Counted from the first letter of the stretch, positions 9,302 through 18,181 are shown. The stretch: 64,000 nt of DNA from Bacteroides faecium (GCF_012113595.1 NZ_CP050831.1:4092001-4156000); one strand, 5' to 3'. Numbers and translations: made by a program. Notes: generated from the letters alone by a model not told the origin.

Positions 9302-9904
9302 CTAAAGATTGAGGCAGATAAGAAGTAAAATCAGGTCAGTGCTGGTAACGGAGTGTTTTTCCAAATACGTACGAAGCGAACGCAAAGAAGATGAGATGTG
9401 TTCTTGTACCGTATTGACAGAAATCCCCAATGCTTCTGCTATTTCTTTATGAGACATTTGTTTCTCACGGCTCATTTCGAATATTTCCCGCTGGCGGGAA
9501 GTCAGTTGTTCCAGTGCATGAGATATAAGCCTCTGCAAATCATTGGTAATGATTTCATTGTTCGTCTCATTACTGTAGTCTATAGCTTGTGAAAGGATTT
9601 GCTCTTTTAGCCGGTCTTCGCTTGCCAGTTCGCGCAAATGGTTTAGAATCCGATTGCGCATGATTGTATATAAATAAGAAGAAAAAGATGTGTCGGGATT
9701 AATAAAACGACGACTTTCCCAAATTACAGTGAAGGCATCCTGAAAGATATCCTCTGCGTATTCGCGTGATTTAAGAAAACGCATCGCAAAATATATCAAG
9801 CGATTTTTATAAGCCGCATAAAGTTCACAGAATGCATCTTCATCTCCGGCTATCAAGCGGATGACAAGCGAACGTTCATTACCGGGAATATTTGTTGCGC
9901 ACAT
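9302..9904 (-). CDS. ECF-type RNA polymerase sigma factor
   Basis: Extracytoplasmic-function sigma factor, 200 residues. Region 2 carries YAEDIFQDAFTVIWESR, and region 4 carries LTSRQREIFEMSREKQMSHKEIAEALGISVNTVQEH, the helix-turn-helix that reads the -35 element. Bacteroidetes sigma-70 factors of this length next to fecR and susC control glycan loci, often for host glycans. It should direct transcription of the downstream fecR-susC-susD operon. It is transcribed divergently from the DUF2490 gene, with 174 bases between them. Confidence 0.95.
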   Translation of the reverse strand: MCATNIPGNERSLVIRLIAGDEDAFCELYAAYKNRLIYFAMRFLKSREYAEDIFQDAFTVIWESRRFINPDTSFSSYLYTIMRNRILNHLRELASEDRLKEQILSQAIDYSNETNNEIITNDLQRLISHALEQLTSRQREIFEMSREKQMSHKEIAEALGISVNTVQEHISSSLRSLRTYLEKHSVTSTDLILLLICLNL

Positions 9905-9949
9905 ATAGCATTTTAGGTTTCAATTCACAAAGGGATTGTTAGAATGTCA

Positions 9950-9957
9950 CAAACGTA
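9950..9957 (-). promoter_or_regulatory. possible promoter of the ECF sigma gene (-7 box)
   Basis: Read on the minus strand the bases are TACGTTTG, a match to TAnnTTTG, 45 bases upstream of the sigma factor start. No good TTTG -33 box is present at the expected distance (only an A-rich stretch on the plus strand near 9974-9980), so the call is tentative. Confidence 0.35.
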
Positions 9958-10026
9958 CGTAAAATCCGGGAAATAAAAAAGGAAAGAAGTCGCTAATCTT
10001 TTTCAGATTTATTTCAGTATCATGAT

Positions 10027-10058
10027 TTTTCTTTGCCGAAGATAATTTGCTATCTTTG
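10027..10058 (+). promoter_or_regulatory. promoter of the DUF2490 gene
   Basis: A perfect -7 box TATCTTTG (10051-10058) stands 20 bases ahead of the start codon. At 20-base spacing the -33 box is TTTT (10027-10030); a true TTTG lies at 10032-10035 but only 15 bases away. Confidence 0.5.
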
Positions 10059-10078
10059 CAACTTTAACCCGATAATCA

Positions 10079-10732
10079 ATGAGTAGAATATTATTTAATG
10101 CTAAGACTTGGCTGTTTGTTTTATTAGTTGGAATGGCGTCCACCGTATGGGCACAAAGTGATGATTTCACTACATGGACCAAGTTTAAAGTGAATCATAA
10201 GATTGATTCCCGGTTCTCTGTCTCCGGTGATTTGGAACTGCGCACGAAAGAGGATATGAGCAGGATGGATCGTTGGGGGCTTACCGTCGGTGGTGTCTAT
10301 CATGCATATTCTTTCTTGAACTTTGGCGTCGGTTATGAAACTCATTTTCGGAATTTGGGTGATTCAGATTGGAAACTCAGACATCGTTATCATATCAGTG
10401 CAGTTGCAAGTTTCCGTTATCAATGGTTGAAAGTATCTTTGCGGGAGAGATTTCAGCAGACTTTTGACCTTGGAGATTCGGAGACGCGTCTGCGTTCCCG
10501 TTTAAAATTAGCCTATGCACCTACAAAAGGAATTGTTTCACCTTATTTTTCTCTCGAAATTTATCAAAGTCTGGACGATGCCTCTTTTTGGAGAGCTGCT
10601 CGTATGCGCTATCGCCCGGGAGTAGAATTTGATTTAGCCAAACGCTGGTCATTAGACGCGTTTTATTGTTATCAGTATGAATCTTCACGGGGAAAACATA
10701 TTGCCGGAATAGAGGTGGTTTATTCTTTCTGA
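10079..10732 (+). CDS. DUF2490 family protein, probable outer-membrane beta barrel
   Basis: A 217-residue secreted protein of unknown function. A signal peptide ends at VWAQ (residue 26). The rest is a run of short amphipathic beta strands rich in Tyr, Trp and Arg (for example WGLTVGGVYHAYSFLNFGVGYE and HRYHISAVASFRYQWLKVSLRERF), ending in a terminal Phe (IEVVYSF), as in small outer-membrane barrels. This is the DUF2490 pattern common in Bacteroidetes. It is transcribed alone from its own promoter and has no obvious link to the sigma/FecR locus it faces. Confidence 0.8.
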   Translation: MSRILFNAKTWLFVLLVGMASTVWAQSDDFTTWTKFKVNHKIDSRFSVSGDLELRTKEDMSRMDRWGLTVGGVYHAYSFLNFGVGYETHFRNLGDSDWKLRHRYHISAVASFRYQWLKVSLRERFQQTFDLGDSETRLRSRLKLAYAPTKGIVSPYFSLEIYQSLDDASFWRAARMRYRPGVEFDLAKRWSLDAFYCYQYESSRGKHIAGIEVVYSF

Positions 10733-11036
10733 AAATAGTGGGCTGCTTATATAATAAGGTGTAGGTTTTAATTGGATTAATACACTGGAATATATAAAAG
10801 ATTGATTATTTGTGTGTTAAATAATAATATGGATATTTCTTAATAAAAATATGTCTTATCTTAATTATAATGTGTACTTTCGCTCCCGGCATTTCAAAAT
10901 GGAATGCTGAAATTAACGATTCTACAGTAGCAACAGACGTGTTGTATAGTGTCTCATAACCGAAAGCGAATACTTCCCCTTATGCCATTCTTCTGCTCAA
11001 TCAGAGATTTCTAATTTTGACTAATAGACAATTATA
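10733..11036 (+). other. intergenic region ahead of the fimbrillin-like gene
   Basis: These 304 AT-rich bases hold no ORF. A box TACTTTCG at 10875-10882 is one base off the TAnnTTTG consensus and could be the promoter of the following gene, giving a leader of about 150 bases. It lacks a TTTG partner at the right distance. I see no terminator after the DUF2490 gene and no repeat. Confidence 0.4.
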
Positions 11037-12947
11037 ATGAAAACATGTCATGACCTATCAATGGGAATAGGCTCATTTCTTTTTTGTGCAGTTTTACTAA
11101 CTGCTTGTGTAAATCACATTTCAGAAGAAGAAGGGGAAATAATCAATAATGGAGATATTCCATTGAAATTTGTAGCTGATATTCATGAAGTAGTCAACAC
11201 TCGTGTGGCAAATAATAATTTTGAAGAAGGGGACGAAGTTGGTTTGTTTGCACTCGCGGGGAATACTACAATGCAGGAAGAACGTTATGCAGATAATCTT
11301 CATTTTGTGCGTTCTTCCAGTGGTGAATTTGTATCTGATGAATCGGTTTACTATCCGGACGATGGAGTAACATTGAATTTGATCAGTTATTATCCATATC
11401 AAGAAGAAGGAGTGGTAATGGGTGAAAGTACCATGCAAGTATCGGTTGTAACAAGTCAGAATAAACCTGAAGATTATTCACATTCGGATTTTTTAATTGC
11501 ATCCAAAGAAGACGTATTAGCTAGTAAAGAAGCTGTAGCTCTGACTTATAATCATCAATTTTTTCGCTTGAAAGTTGCTCTTGTTCCCGGTGAAGGGGAA
11601 AATGTAGAAGATATGTTATCTGCCAATCCTGCACTTTCTATAAGTGGCTTTTATACTAAGGCAATTTACGATTTTCAGAAAAATACTTTTTCTGCTTATT
11701 CTGAAGAGAAAGAAATTACTCCTGCAGGTGAATGGGAAATAAAAGAGGGACGTTTGGTAGGAAAAGAACTTATTCTGATACCACAGGAAGCGACTGTTGG
11801 ATACCAATATATAACACTGGAAGCTGGGGGAAAACCATATACTAGCTTGTTACCTTCTACTTTACAACTGACAAGCGGTAAGCAAAGAGAACTGGAAATA
11901 ACATTTGTAGCAGATGAAGATATATTAATGAGTAAAGTCAGTGGAGAAATCGGCGATTGGGATGGAACTGAGGTAGATCAGACCGAATCAGTAACTCTTC
12001 ATAAATATGTAGATGTATCGAAGCTGACTTTTGAAAAATCAAATGTGTATAGGGTCTTAAATTCAGGAAAGCAAGTTGCTGAAATATGCAAAGAGTACTT
12101 GGTTACTCCTGAATTTTCCTCTCAAGCGATTGTTGCCTATCCGATGAAAGAAGATGGTAGTGTTGACTTATCACAAGGAATTGTTGCGCAATTATTGGGA
12201 GAGATAGGTAAAGGCAAAATTCATGGTGGAAGCGTTTCATGGAATTTGGAAGACAATTCTTTAACTTATGTTGCCGGAACTTCGACTGCCCGTAATAATG
12301 TTTATGTGTTGGCAGATGGGAAAATCTCATTATCGGTAACTGTGGCAGACAATGTTTTACCTGTTTTGGCATTGGAGGATGTTGCCCGCGATGTGCGTGG
12401 AGGGATGATTCATAATTATCCATTGGTGAAAATTGGTACTCAATACTGGATGCGGAGTAATTTGGAGACTTCTTTATATATAGATGGTTCTGAAATTCCC
12501 GAGTTGACCACAGTAGTAGGAAATATAGCCGGATATTTACAATCTGCAACAGAATATTATTTTTATACTGCTAGTACAGCATTGTCTCGTAATTTTCTGC
12601 CAGTTCATTGGGATATTCCTACATGGAAAGACTGGAATGTTTTAAGTAAATATTTAAAAGAGGATGCCGCTTTACTTAAATCAGGTACTTGGCTACCTGT
12701 GAATCCAGGTGATGCAGTCGTTTCAGTTAATAATCTATCGGGCTTTAATGGAATTCCTACAGGTATGTTTGTTGAAACAAAACAATCAGTCTTTGAAGGT
12801 AAATTCTTGGGATATTGGACTTTAAATGATGAAAAACAAGAAATGGCTGAAATGGTTTTTTATCTGAAAAGTGACGCGAATACGATGGGAGAGGCTAAGG
12901 CTGGTATTGACACGAAAGCTTTTGCAATCCGCTGTATCCGAAAGTAA
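11037..12947 (+). CDS. fimbrillin-family surface lipoprotein
   Basis: A 636-residue lipoprotein (Cys24 in LLTACVNHISEEEGE). The N-terminal half has the Bacteroidetes fimbrillin pattern: VNTRVANNNFEEGDEVGLFAL, then a VYYPDDGVTLNLISYYPYQ strand and an NHQFFRLKVAL segment, as in FimA/Mfa-like proteins. The C-terminal half (about 330-636) resembles the FISUMP-like domains found on secreted Bacteroidetes proteins (VKIGTQYWMRSNLETSLY, DIPTWKDWNVLSKYL, DTKAFAIRCIRK). That suggests a single large adhesin or tip protein rather than a polymerising pilin. Codons end in A/T more often than in neighbouring housekeeping genes, hinting at accessory status. No other pilus gene is adjacent. Confidence 0.75.
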   Translation: MKTCHDLSMGIGSFLFCAVLLTACVNHISEEEGEIINNGDIPLKFVADIHEVVNTRVANNNFEEGDEVGLFALAGNTTMQEERYADNLHFVRSSSGEFVSDESVYYPDDGVTLNLISYYPYQEEGVVMGESTMQVSVVTSQNKPEDYSHSDFLIASKEDVLASKEAVALTYNHQFFRLKVALVPGEGENVEDMLSANPALSISGFYTKAIYDFQKNTFSAYSEEKEITPAGEWEIKEGRLVGKELILIPQEATVGYQYITLEAGGKPYTSLLPSTLQLTSGKQRELEITFVADEDILMSKVSGEIGDWDGTEVDQTESVTLHKYVDVSKLTFEKSNVYRVLNSGKQVAEICKEYLVTPEFSSQAIVAYPMKEDGSVDLSQGIVAQLLGEIGKGKIHGGSVSWNLEDNSLTYVAGTSTARNNVYVLADGKISLSVTVADNVLPVLALEDVARDVRGGMIHNYPLVKIGTQYWMRSNLETSLYIDGSEIPELTTVVGNIAGYLQSATEYYFYTASTALSRNFLPVHWDIPTWKDWNVLSKYLKEDAALLKSGTWLPVNPGDAVVSVNNLSGFNGIPTGMFVETKQSVFEGKFLGYWTLNDEKQEMAEMVFYLKSDANTMGEAKAGIDTKAFAIRCIRK

Positions 12948-13017
12948 ATCCACAGAAATGATTCTTTTTTTTCATATTTTGCTTATATTTGGGAAGAAAA
13001 ACTAAAAAGAGAGAACC

Positions 13018-13509
13018 ATGAAGAAGATAATAAATCCCTGGAAAGGTCTGGAAGGGTACAACTGTTTTGGTTGTGCTTCACATAATGCATCTGGTGCAAA
13101 GATGGAATTTTATGAAGACGGTGATGAAATCGTAAGTATCTGGAAGCCCCGTCCTGAATATCAGGGTTGGATTGATACATTGCACGGTGGCATACAGGCA
13201 GTTTTGTTGGATGAAATTTGTGCTTGGGCGGTACTTCGTAAGTTGCAGACAACAGGGGTTACTTCAAAAATGGAGACTCGCTACCGGAAGTCGATTGATA
13301 CGAAAGATTCTCATATCGTGCTGCGTGCATCCATTAAAGAGGTGAAACGTAACATTGTAATTATTGAAGCCAAGCTATATAATAAGGATGGCGAAGTATG
13401 TACGGAAGCCGTTTGCACTTACTTCACTTTCTCGAAAGAAAAGTCGAAGGATGAAATGCATTTTACTCACTGCGATGTAGAGCCGGAAGAGATTCTGCCT
13501 TTAATTTGA
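13018..13509 (+). CDS. PaaI/YiiD-type hotdog thioesterase
   Basis: Single hotdog-fold protein of 163 residues without a signal peptide, so cytoplasmic. The signature is DTLHGGIQAVLLDEICAWAV (about residues 55-74), the HGG motif and conserved acidic residue of acyl-CoA thioesterases in the PaaI group. NCFGCASHNASGAKMEF at the N-terminus is also usual in this subfamily. It should hydrolyse an acyl-CoA or aryl-CoA; the substrate cannot be read. It sits upstream of the his promoter and is probably transcribed alone. A TATATTTG box at 12984-12991 may be its -7 element. Confidence 0.85.
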   Translation: MKKIINPWKGLEGYNCFGCASHNASGAKMEFYEDGDEIVSIWKPRPEYQGWIDTLHGGIQAVLLDEICAWAVLRKLQTTGVTSKMETRYRKSIDTKDSHIVLRASIKEVKRNIVIIEAKLYNKDGEVCTEAVCTYFTFSKEKSKDEMHFTHCDVEPEEILPLI

Positions 13510-13538
13510 AATGAAAACTCAAGTTTTTGTGATAAATG

Positions 13539-13570
13539 TTTGGTAGTATCAAACAAATACTTTACTTTTG
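13539..13570 (+). promoter_or_regulatory. his operon promoter
   Basis: TTTG at 13539-13542, exactly 20 bases, then TACTTTTG at 13563-13570 (TAnnTTTG). This is a full match to the Bacteroidetes primary sigma promoter. Transcription should begin near 13577, about 14 bases before the histidine-rich leader peptide. Confidence 0.7.
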
Positions 13571-13590
13571 TCGCAGTTAATAAAAGAAAT

Positions 13591-13638
13591 ATGAAATATA
13601 CAGCTACACATCATCATCATCATTTTCCTAACGAATAA
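13591..13638 (+). CDS. hisL: histidine operon leader peptide
   Basis: A 15-codon ORF encoding MKYTATHHHHHFPNE, with five consecutive CAT codons (13609-13623). It lies between the his promoter and a transcription terminator ahead of hisG. A run of His codons at this position is the hallmark of attenuation control: when charged tRNA-His is scarce the ribosome stalls on the run and the terminator fails to form. It is too short for ordinary gene calling. The symbol follows enterobacterial usage. Confidence 0.88.
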   Translation: MKYTATHHHHHFPNE

Positions 13639-13684
13639 CCGGTGGGCATAGATGATATTGTGTATACTCTATATAACGATAACG

Positions 13685-13720
13685 AAGGCTTGCCGAATAC
13701 GGTAAGCCTTTTTTTATTTT
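13685..13720 (+). terminator. his attenuator (intrinsic terminator)
   Basis: AAGGCTTGCC (13685-13694) pairs with GGTAAGCCTT (13701-13710) with one G-T wobble around a six-base loop, followed by a run of seven T within 13709-13716. It sits 46 bases after the leader peptide stop and 46 bases before hisG, so it must be read through for expression. A competing antiterminator pairing upstream (around 13637-13648) is likely but not resolved by eye. Confidence 0.85.
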
Positions 13721-13766
13721 TCAACGTACTATACTTGTAATTAATAATAAATAATAAAATAAAGTC

Positions 13767-14618
13767 ATGTTAAGAATCGCAGTACAAGCCAAAGGACGTC
13801 TCTTCGAAGAGACAATGGCACTTTTAGAAGAGTCGGATATCAAGTTGAGCACTACTAAACGTACCTTACTGGTGCAATCTCCTAATTTCCCCATCGAAGT
13901 TCTTTTCCTTCGTGATGATGACATACCACAGACAGTAGCTACCGGAGTAGCTGATTTAGGAATTGTTGGTGAGAACGAATTTATGGAAAAAGAAGAAGAC
14001 GCGGAAATCATCAAACGTTTGGGATTCAGTAAGTGTCGTTTGTCATTGGCTATGCCGAAAGATTTGGAATATCCCGGACTGTCATGGTTCAACGGAAAAA
14101 AGATTGCGACCTCTTATCCTGTTATCCTTCGCAACTTCTTGAAAAAAAATGGTGTAAAAGCAGAAATTCATGTCATTACCGGTTCGGTAGAAGTATCTCC
14201 GGGTATAGGATTGGCTGATGCCATTTTTGATATTGTAAGTTCCGGTTCTACTTTGGTTAGCAATCGCCTGAAAGAAGTGGAAGTAGTGATGAAATCGGAA
14301 GCTCTGTTGATTGGCTACAAAAACATGAGTGATGAGAAAAAAGCAGTGTTGGAAGAACTGTTGTTTCGTATGAACGCTGTAAAAACTGCCGAGGATAAGA
14401 AATACGTATTGATGAATGCTCCGAAAGATAAACTGGAAGAAATTATTGACGTATTACCGGGCATGAAGAGTCCTACCGTGATGCCGTTGGCACAAGAAGG
14501 CTGGTGTTCCGTTCATACAGTACTTGATGAAAAACGTTTTTGGGAAATTATCGGAAAACTCAAAGCACTGGGAGCAGAAGGTATCCTGGTATTACCGATT
14601 GAAAAGATGATTGTGTAA
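13767..14618 (+). CDS. hisG: ATP phosphoribosyltransferase (long form)
   Basis: First enzyme of histidine synthesis: condenses ATP with PRPP to phosphoribosyl-ATP. At 283 residues it is the long form, with a catalytic periplasmic-binding-protein-like core (MLRIAVQAKGRLFEETMALL, GVADLGIVGENEF, and the PRPP loop around DIVSSGSTLVSNRL near residue 155) plus a C-terminal ACT-like regulatory domain (about 210-283), so it should be feedback inhibited by histidine and need no HisZ. It leads hisG-D-C-B and is controlled by the attenuator just upstream. Confidence 0.97.
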   Translation: MLRIAVQAKGRLFEETMALLEESDIKLSTTKRTLLVQSPNFPIEVLFLRDDDIPQTVATGVADLGIVGENEFMEKEEDAEIIKRLGFSKCRLSLAMPKDLEYPGLSWFNGKKIATSYPVILRNFLKKNGVKAEIHVITGSVEVSPGIGLADAIFDIVSSGSTLVSNRLKEVEVVMKSEALLIGYKNMSDEKKAVLEELLFRMNAVKTAEDKKYVLMNAPKDKLEEIIDVLPGMKSPTVMPLAQEGWCSVHTVLDEKRFWEIIGKLKALGAEGILVLPIEKMIV

Positions 14619-14635
14619 AACGTGTTGAGATAAAT

Positions 14636-14664
14636 AATCTGTGGAAGTCTGTATAATCCGTGAT
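14636..14664 (+). repeat. dispersed AATCCGTG-type element in the hisG-hisD spacer
   Basis: The 51-base spacer contains AATCTGTGGAAGTCTGTATAATCCGTG (interrupted repeats of a TCYGTG word). It aligns closely with the reverse complement of 57641-57664 in this window. It looks like a copy of a dispersed Bacteroides intergenic element inside an operon; no ORF or terminator is associated with it. Confidence 0.5.
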
Positions 14665-14669
14665 AAACC

Positions 14670-15959
14670 ATGAAATTGATTAAATATCCATCAAAAGAAC
14701 AATGGGCAGAACTTTTGAAACGTCCGGCACTGAATACGGAGAACTTGTTCGATACGGTTCGTACCATTATAAATAAGGTGAGGGCAGAAGGTGACAAAGC
14801 TGTACTGGAATATGAAGCTGCCTTTGATAAAGTTACTTTGTCTGCGCTTGCAGTGACTCCTGAAGAAGTGCAGGTTGCCGAAACATTAGTAAGTGATGAA
14901 CTGAAAGCCGCTATCTCTCTGGCAAAACAAAATATTGAAACCTTTCACTCTTCCCAACGTTTTGCGGGAAAGAAGGTGGAAACGATGAATGGCGTAACCT
15001 GTTGGCAAAAAGCAGTGGGTATTGAAAAGGTCGGACTATACATTCCGGGAGGAACAGCACCACTTTTTTCCACTGTATTGATGCTCGCCGTTCCTGCTAG
15101 AATAGCAGGATGCAAGGAAATTGTACTTTGTACTCCCCCCGATAAAAATGGAAATATCCACCCTGCCATTCTCTTTGCCGCCCAACTGGCCGGAGTTAGC
15201 AAAATCTTCAAGGCAGGCGGTGTACAGGCGATTGCCGCCATGGCTTATGGAACAGAAAGCGTTCCAAAAGTATATAAGATCTTCGGTCCCGGAAATCAGT
15301 ATGTGACAGCAGCAAAACAATTGGTAAGTCTGCGTGATGTTGCCATTGATATGCCTGCCGGCCCTTCCGAAGTAGAAGTACTGGCTGACGCATCCGCAAA
15401 TCCGGTTTTCGTGGCTGCGGATTTACTGTCCCAGGCAGAACATGGAGCTGACAGCCAGGCCATGTTGATAACAACTTCCGAGAAACTCCAAACAGAAGTG
15501 ATGGCAGAAGTGGAGCGTCAACTGGCAGAATTACCCCGTCGTGAGATAGCTGCAAAATCGTTGGAAAACAGTAAACTGATTTTGGTTCAGGATTTGGATG
15601 AAGCACTGGAACTAACCAATGCCTATGCTCCCGAACATTTAATCATCGAGACAGAAAACTATTTGGAAGTGGCAGAACGTGTCATCAATGCCGGTTCTGT
15701 ATTTCTCGGCTCATTAACTCCCGAGAGTGCAGGTGACTATGCTTCGGGCACTAACCATACTTTGCCGACCAACGGATATGCCAAAGCCTATAGCGGTGTA
15801 AGTTTGGATAGTTTCATCCGCAAGATAACATTCCAGGAGATTCTTCCGGCAGGAATAAAAGCCATTGGCCCGGCTATTGAAGAAATGGCAGCTAACGAAC
15901 TTTTGGATGCACATAAGAACGCAGTTACTGTCCGTCTCAAAGCTATTCAAAATTCATAA
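14670..15959 (+). CDS. hisD: histidinol dehydrogenase
   Basis: Zn-dependent NAD enzyme catalysing the last two oxidations, from L-histidinol to L-histidine. The 429-residue length is normal. Recognisable blocks are GLYIPGGTAPLFSTVLM, KIFGPGNQYVTAAKQLV, DMPAGPSEVEVLAD, LLSQAEHGADSQ (zinc and catalytic region) and SAGDYASGTNHTLPTNGYA. Second gene of the operon, 51 bases after hisG. Confidence 0.97.
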   Translation: MKLIKYPSKEQWAELLKRPALNTENLFDTVRTIINKVRAEGDKAVLEYEAAFDKVTLSALAVTPEEVQVAETLVSDELKAAISLAKQNIETFHSSQRFAGKKVETMNGVTCWQKAVGIEKVGLYIPGGTAPLFSTVLMLAVPARIAGCKEIVLCTPPDKNGNIHPAILFAAQLAGVSKIFKAGGVQAIAAMAYGTESVPKVYKIFGPGNQYVTAAKQLVSLRDVAIDMPAGPSEVEVLADASANPVFVAADLLSQAEHGADSQAMLITTSEKLQTEVMAEVERQLAELPRREIAAKSLENSKLILVQDLDEALELTNAYAPEHLIIETENYLEVAERVINAGSVFLGSLTPESAGDYASGTNHTLPTNGYAKAYSGVSLDSFIRKITFQEILPAGIKAIGPAIEEMAANELLDAHKNAVTVRLKAIQNS

Positions 15960-15976
15960 TTTAAAAAATCAAAGAA

Positions 15977-17017
15977 GTGAAAACGTTACAAGAACTAACC
16001 CGTCCGAACATTTGGAAACTAAAACCATATTCTTCGGCCCGTGATGAATATAAAGGAGTGACAGCTTCTGTCTTTTTGGATGCCAATGAGAATCCGTACA
16101 ATACGCCTCACAATCGTTACCCGGATCCTATGCAATGCGAACTGAAAACACTGCTGTCGAAAATCAAGAAAGTAGCTCCCGAACATATCTTCCTCGGAAA
16201 TGGTAGCGACGAAGCCATTGATTTGGTCTTTCGTGCTTTCTGCGAACCGGGCAAAGATAATGTAGTAGCTATCGATCCTACTTACGGGATGTATCAGGTT
16301 TGTGCAGATGTGAACAACGTTGAATACCGGAAAGTGCTATTGGATGATGACTTCCAGTTTTCTGCTGATAAGTTACTGGCTGCCACAGACGAACATACCA
16401 AACTTATTTTCCTTTGCTCACCCAATAATCCGACAGGAAACGATCTGCTTCGTTCCGAAATAGAAAAGATTCTGAATCTGTTTGAAGGATTGGTGATACT
16501 GGATGAGGCTTACAGTGATTTTTCCAAAGCTCCATCTTTCCTGGGAGAGTTGGACAAATATTCTAACCTTGTCGTATTCCAGACATTCTCTAAAGCCTGG
16601 GGATGTGCTGCTATCCGTTTGGGAATGGCTTTTGCATCCGAAGAAATCATTGGTATTTTGAGTAAAATCAAGTATCCCTATAACGTTAACCAACTCACTC
16701 AACAGCAGGCTATCAGTATGCTTCATAAGCATTATGAGATAGAACGTTGGGTCAAGACATTGAAGGAAGAGCGTGATTATTTGGAAGAAGAGTTTGAAAA
16801 ACTTCCATGTACCATTAAGTTATTCCCGTCCGATGCTAATTTCTTTTTGGTTAAAGTAACGGATGCAGTGAAAATCTATAATTATTTGGTAGGCGAGGGG
16901 ATTATTGTCCGTAATCGTCATACCGTTTCACTCTGTTGTAACTGCTTGCGCGTGACGGTTGGTACTCGTACAGAGAATAACACCCTATTGGAAGTCCTTA
17001 AAAAATACCCAGGATAG
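15977..17017 (+). CDS. hisC: histidinol-phosphate aminotransferase
   Basis: PLP-dependent class I/II aminotransferase (346 residues) converting imidazole-acetol phosphate to histidinol phosphate with glutamate. Visible motifs: FLDANENPYNTPHNRYPDP near the N-terminus, FLGNGSDEAIDLVFRAF, CSPNNPTGN, ILDEAYSDF, and FQTFSKAWGCAAIRLG with the PLP lysine at about residue 206. The start is a GTG at 15977, 17 bases after hisD; no earlier in-frame start is better placed. Confidence 0.96.
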   Translation: MKTLQELTRPNIWKLKPYSSARDEYKGVTASVFLDANENPYNTPHNRYPDPMQCELKTLLSKIKKVAPEHIFLGNGSDEAIDLVFRAFCEPGKDNVVAIDPTYGMYQVCADVNNVEYRKVLLDDDFQFSADKLLAATDEHTKLIFLCSPNNPTGNDLLRSEIEKILNLFEGLVILDEAYSDFSKAPSFLGELDKYSNLVVFQTFSKAWGCAAIRLGMAFASEEIIGILSKIKYPYNVNQLTQQQAISMLHKHYEIERWVKTLKEERDYLEEEFEKLPCTIKLFPSDANFFLVKVTDAVKIYNYLVGEGIIVRNRHTVSLCCNCLRVTVGTRTENNTLLEVLKKYPG

Positions 17018-17020
17018 ATT

Positions 17021-18145
17021 ATGAAGAAAAAAGTTTTATTTATAGACAGAGACGGGACACTGGTTATTGAACCGCCGGTTGACTATCAACTCGACTCCTT
17101 AGAGAAATTGGAATTCTATCCGAAAGTATTCCGTAATTTGGGATTTATCCGTAGCAAACTCGATTTTGAATTTGCAATGGTCACCAATCAGGACGGACTG
17201 GGTACATCTTCCTTCCCGGAAGAAACATTCTGGCCTACCCATAACCTGATGCTTAAAACATTGGAAGGCGAAGGAATTACTTTTGATGAAATACTGATAG
17301 ACCGTAGTTTTCCTGAAGATAATGCGCCGACGCGTAAACCACGTACCGGAATGTTGACGAAATATCTGAATAATCCTGAATACGATCTGCCCGGAAGTTT
17401 TGTTATCGGTGACCGTCCTACAGATGTGGAGCTTGCCAAAAATCTGGGTTGTCGTGCCATCTATCTACAAGATTCAACAGAAGGTCTGAAAGAAAAAGGA
17501 TTGGAAGATGTTTGCGCTCTCGCCACAACAGACTGGGATCAGATAGCTGAATTCCTGTTTGCCGGTGAACGGAAAGCGGAAGTGCGCCGTACCACGAAAG
17601 AGACTGATATTTATGTTGCCTTGAATCTGGACGGAAATGGTGTTTGCGATATTTCTACCGGGCTTGGTTTCTTCGATCATATGCTCGAACAGATTGGGAA
17701 ACACTCCGGTATGGATTTGACAATTCGTGTAAAAGGAGACTTGGAGGTAGACGAACACCATACTATCGAAGATACTGCCATTGCTTTAGGCGAATGTATC
17801 TATCAGGCTTTAGGCAACAAACGGGGAATTGAACGTTATGGATATGCTTTACCGATGGACGATTGTCTTTGCCAGGTATGCCTGGATTTCGGTGGCCGCC
17901 CCTGGTTGGTATGGGATGCGGAGTTCAAACGTGAGAAGATAGGGGAGATGCCGACTGAAATGTTCCTGCATTTCTTTAAGTCATTGAGTGATGCCGCAAA
18001 AATGAATCTGAACATCAAGGCTGAAGGACAGAATGAACATCATAAGATAGAAGGAATCTTCAAAGCATTAGCCCGCGCTTTCAAGATGGCTTTGAAACGT
18101 GATATCTATCATTTCGAACTTCCATCCAGTAAAGGAGTGCTTTGA
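17021..18145 (+). CDS. hisB: bifunctional histidinol-phosphatase / imidazoleglycerol-phosphate dehydratase
   Basis: Fusion enzyme of 374 residues. The N-terminal HAD phosphatase (about 1-165) has FIDRDGTLV with Asp9 and Asp11 and FVIGDRPTDVELA. The C-terminal dehydratase (about 185-374) has FFDHMLEQIGKHSG, DEHHTIEDTAIALGE and NEHHKIEGIFKALARA, the His-rich metal sites. It performs the IGP dehydration and histidinol-P dephosphorylation steps. The gene begins 3 bases after hisC. hisA, hisF, hisH and hisIE are not in this window and must lie elsewhere. Confidence 0.97.
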   Translation: MKKKVLFIDRDGTLVIEPPVDYQLDSLEKLEFYPKVFRNLGFIRSKLDFEFAMVTNQDGLGTSSFPEETFWPTHNLMLKTLEGEGITFDEILIDRSFPEDNAPTRKPRTGMLTKYLNNPEYDLPGSFVIGDRPTDVELAKNLGCRAIYLQDSTEGLKEKGLEDVCALATTDWDQIAEFLFAGERKAEVRRTTKETDIYVALNLDGNGVCDISTGLGFFDHMLEQIGKHSGMDLTIRVKGDLEVDEHHTIEDTAIALGECIYQALGNKRGIERYGYALPMDDCLCQVCLDFGGRPWLVWDAEFKREKIGEMPTEMFLHFFKSLSDAAKMNLNIKAEGQNEHHKIEGIFKALARAFKMALKRDIYHFELPSSKGVL

Positions 18146-18181
18146 ATCATCGCTAATTTATAATTATGACCTCATAGATTT

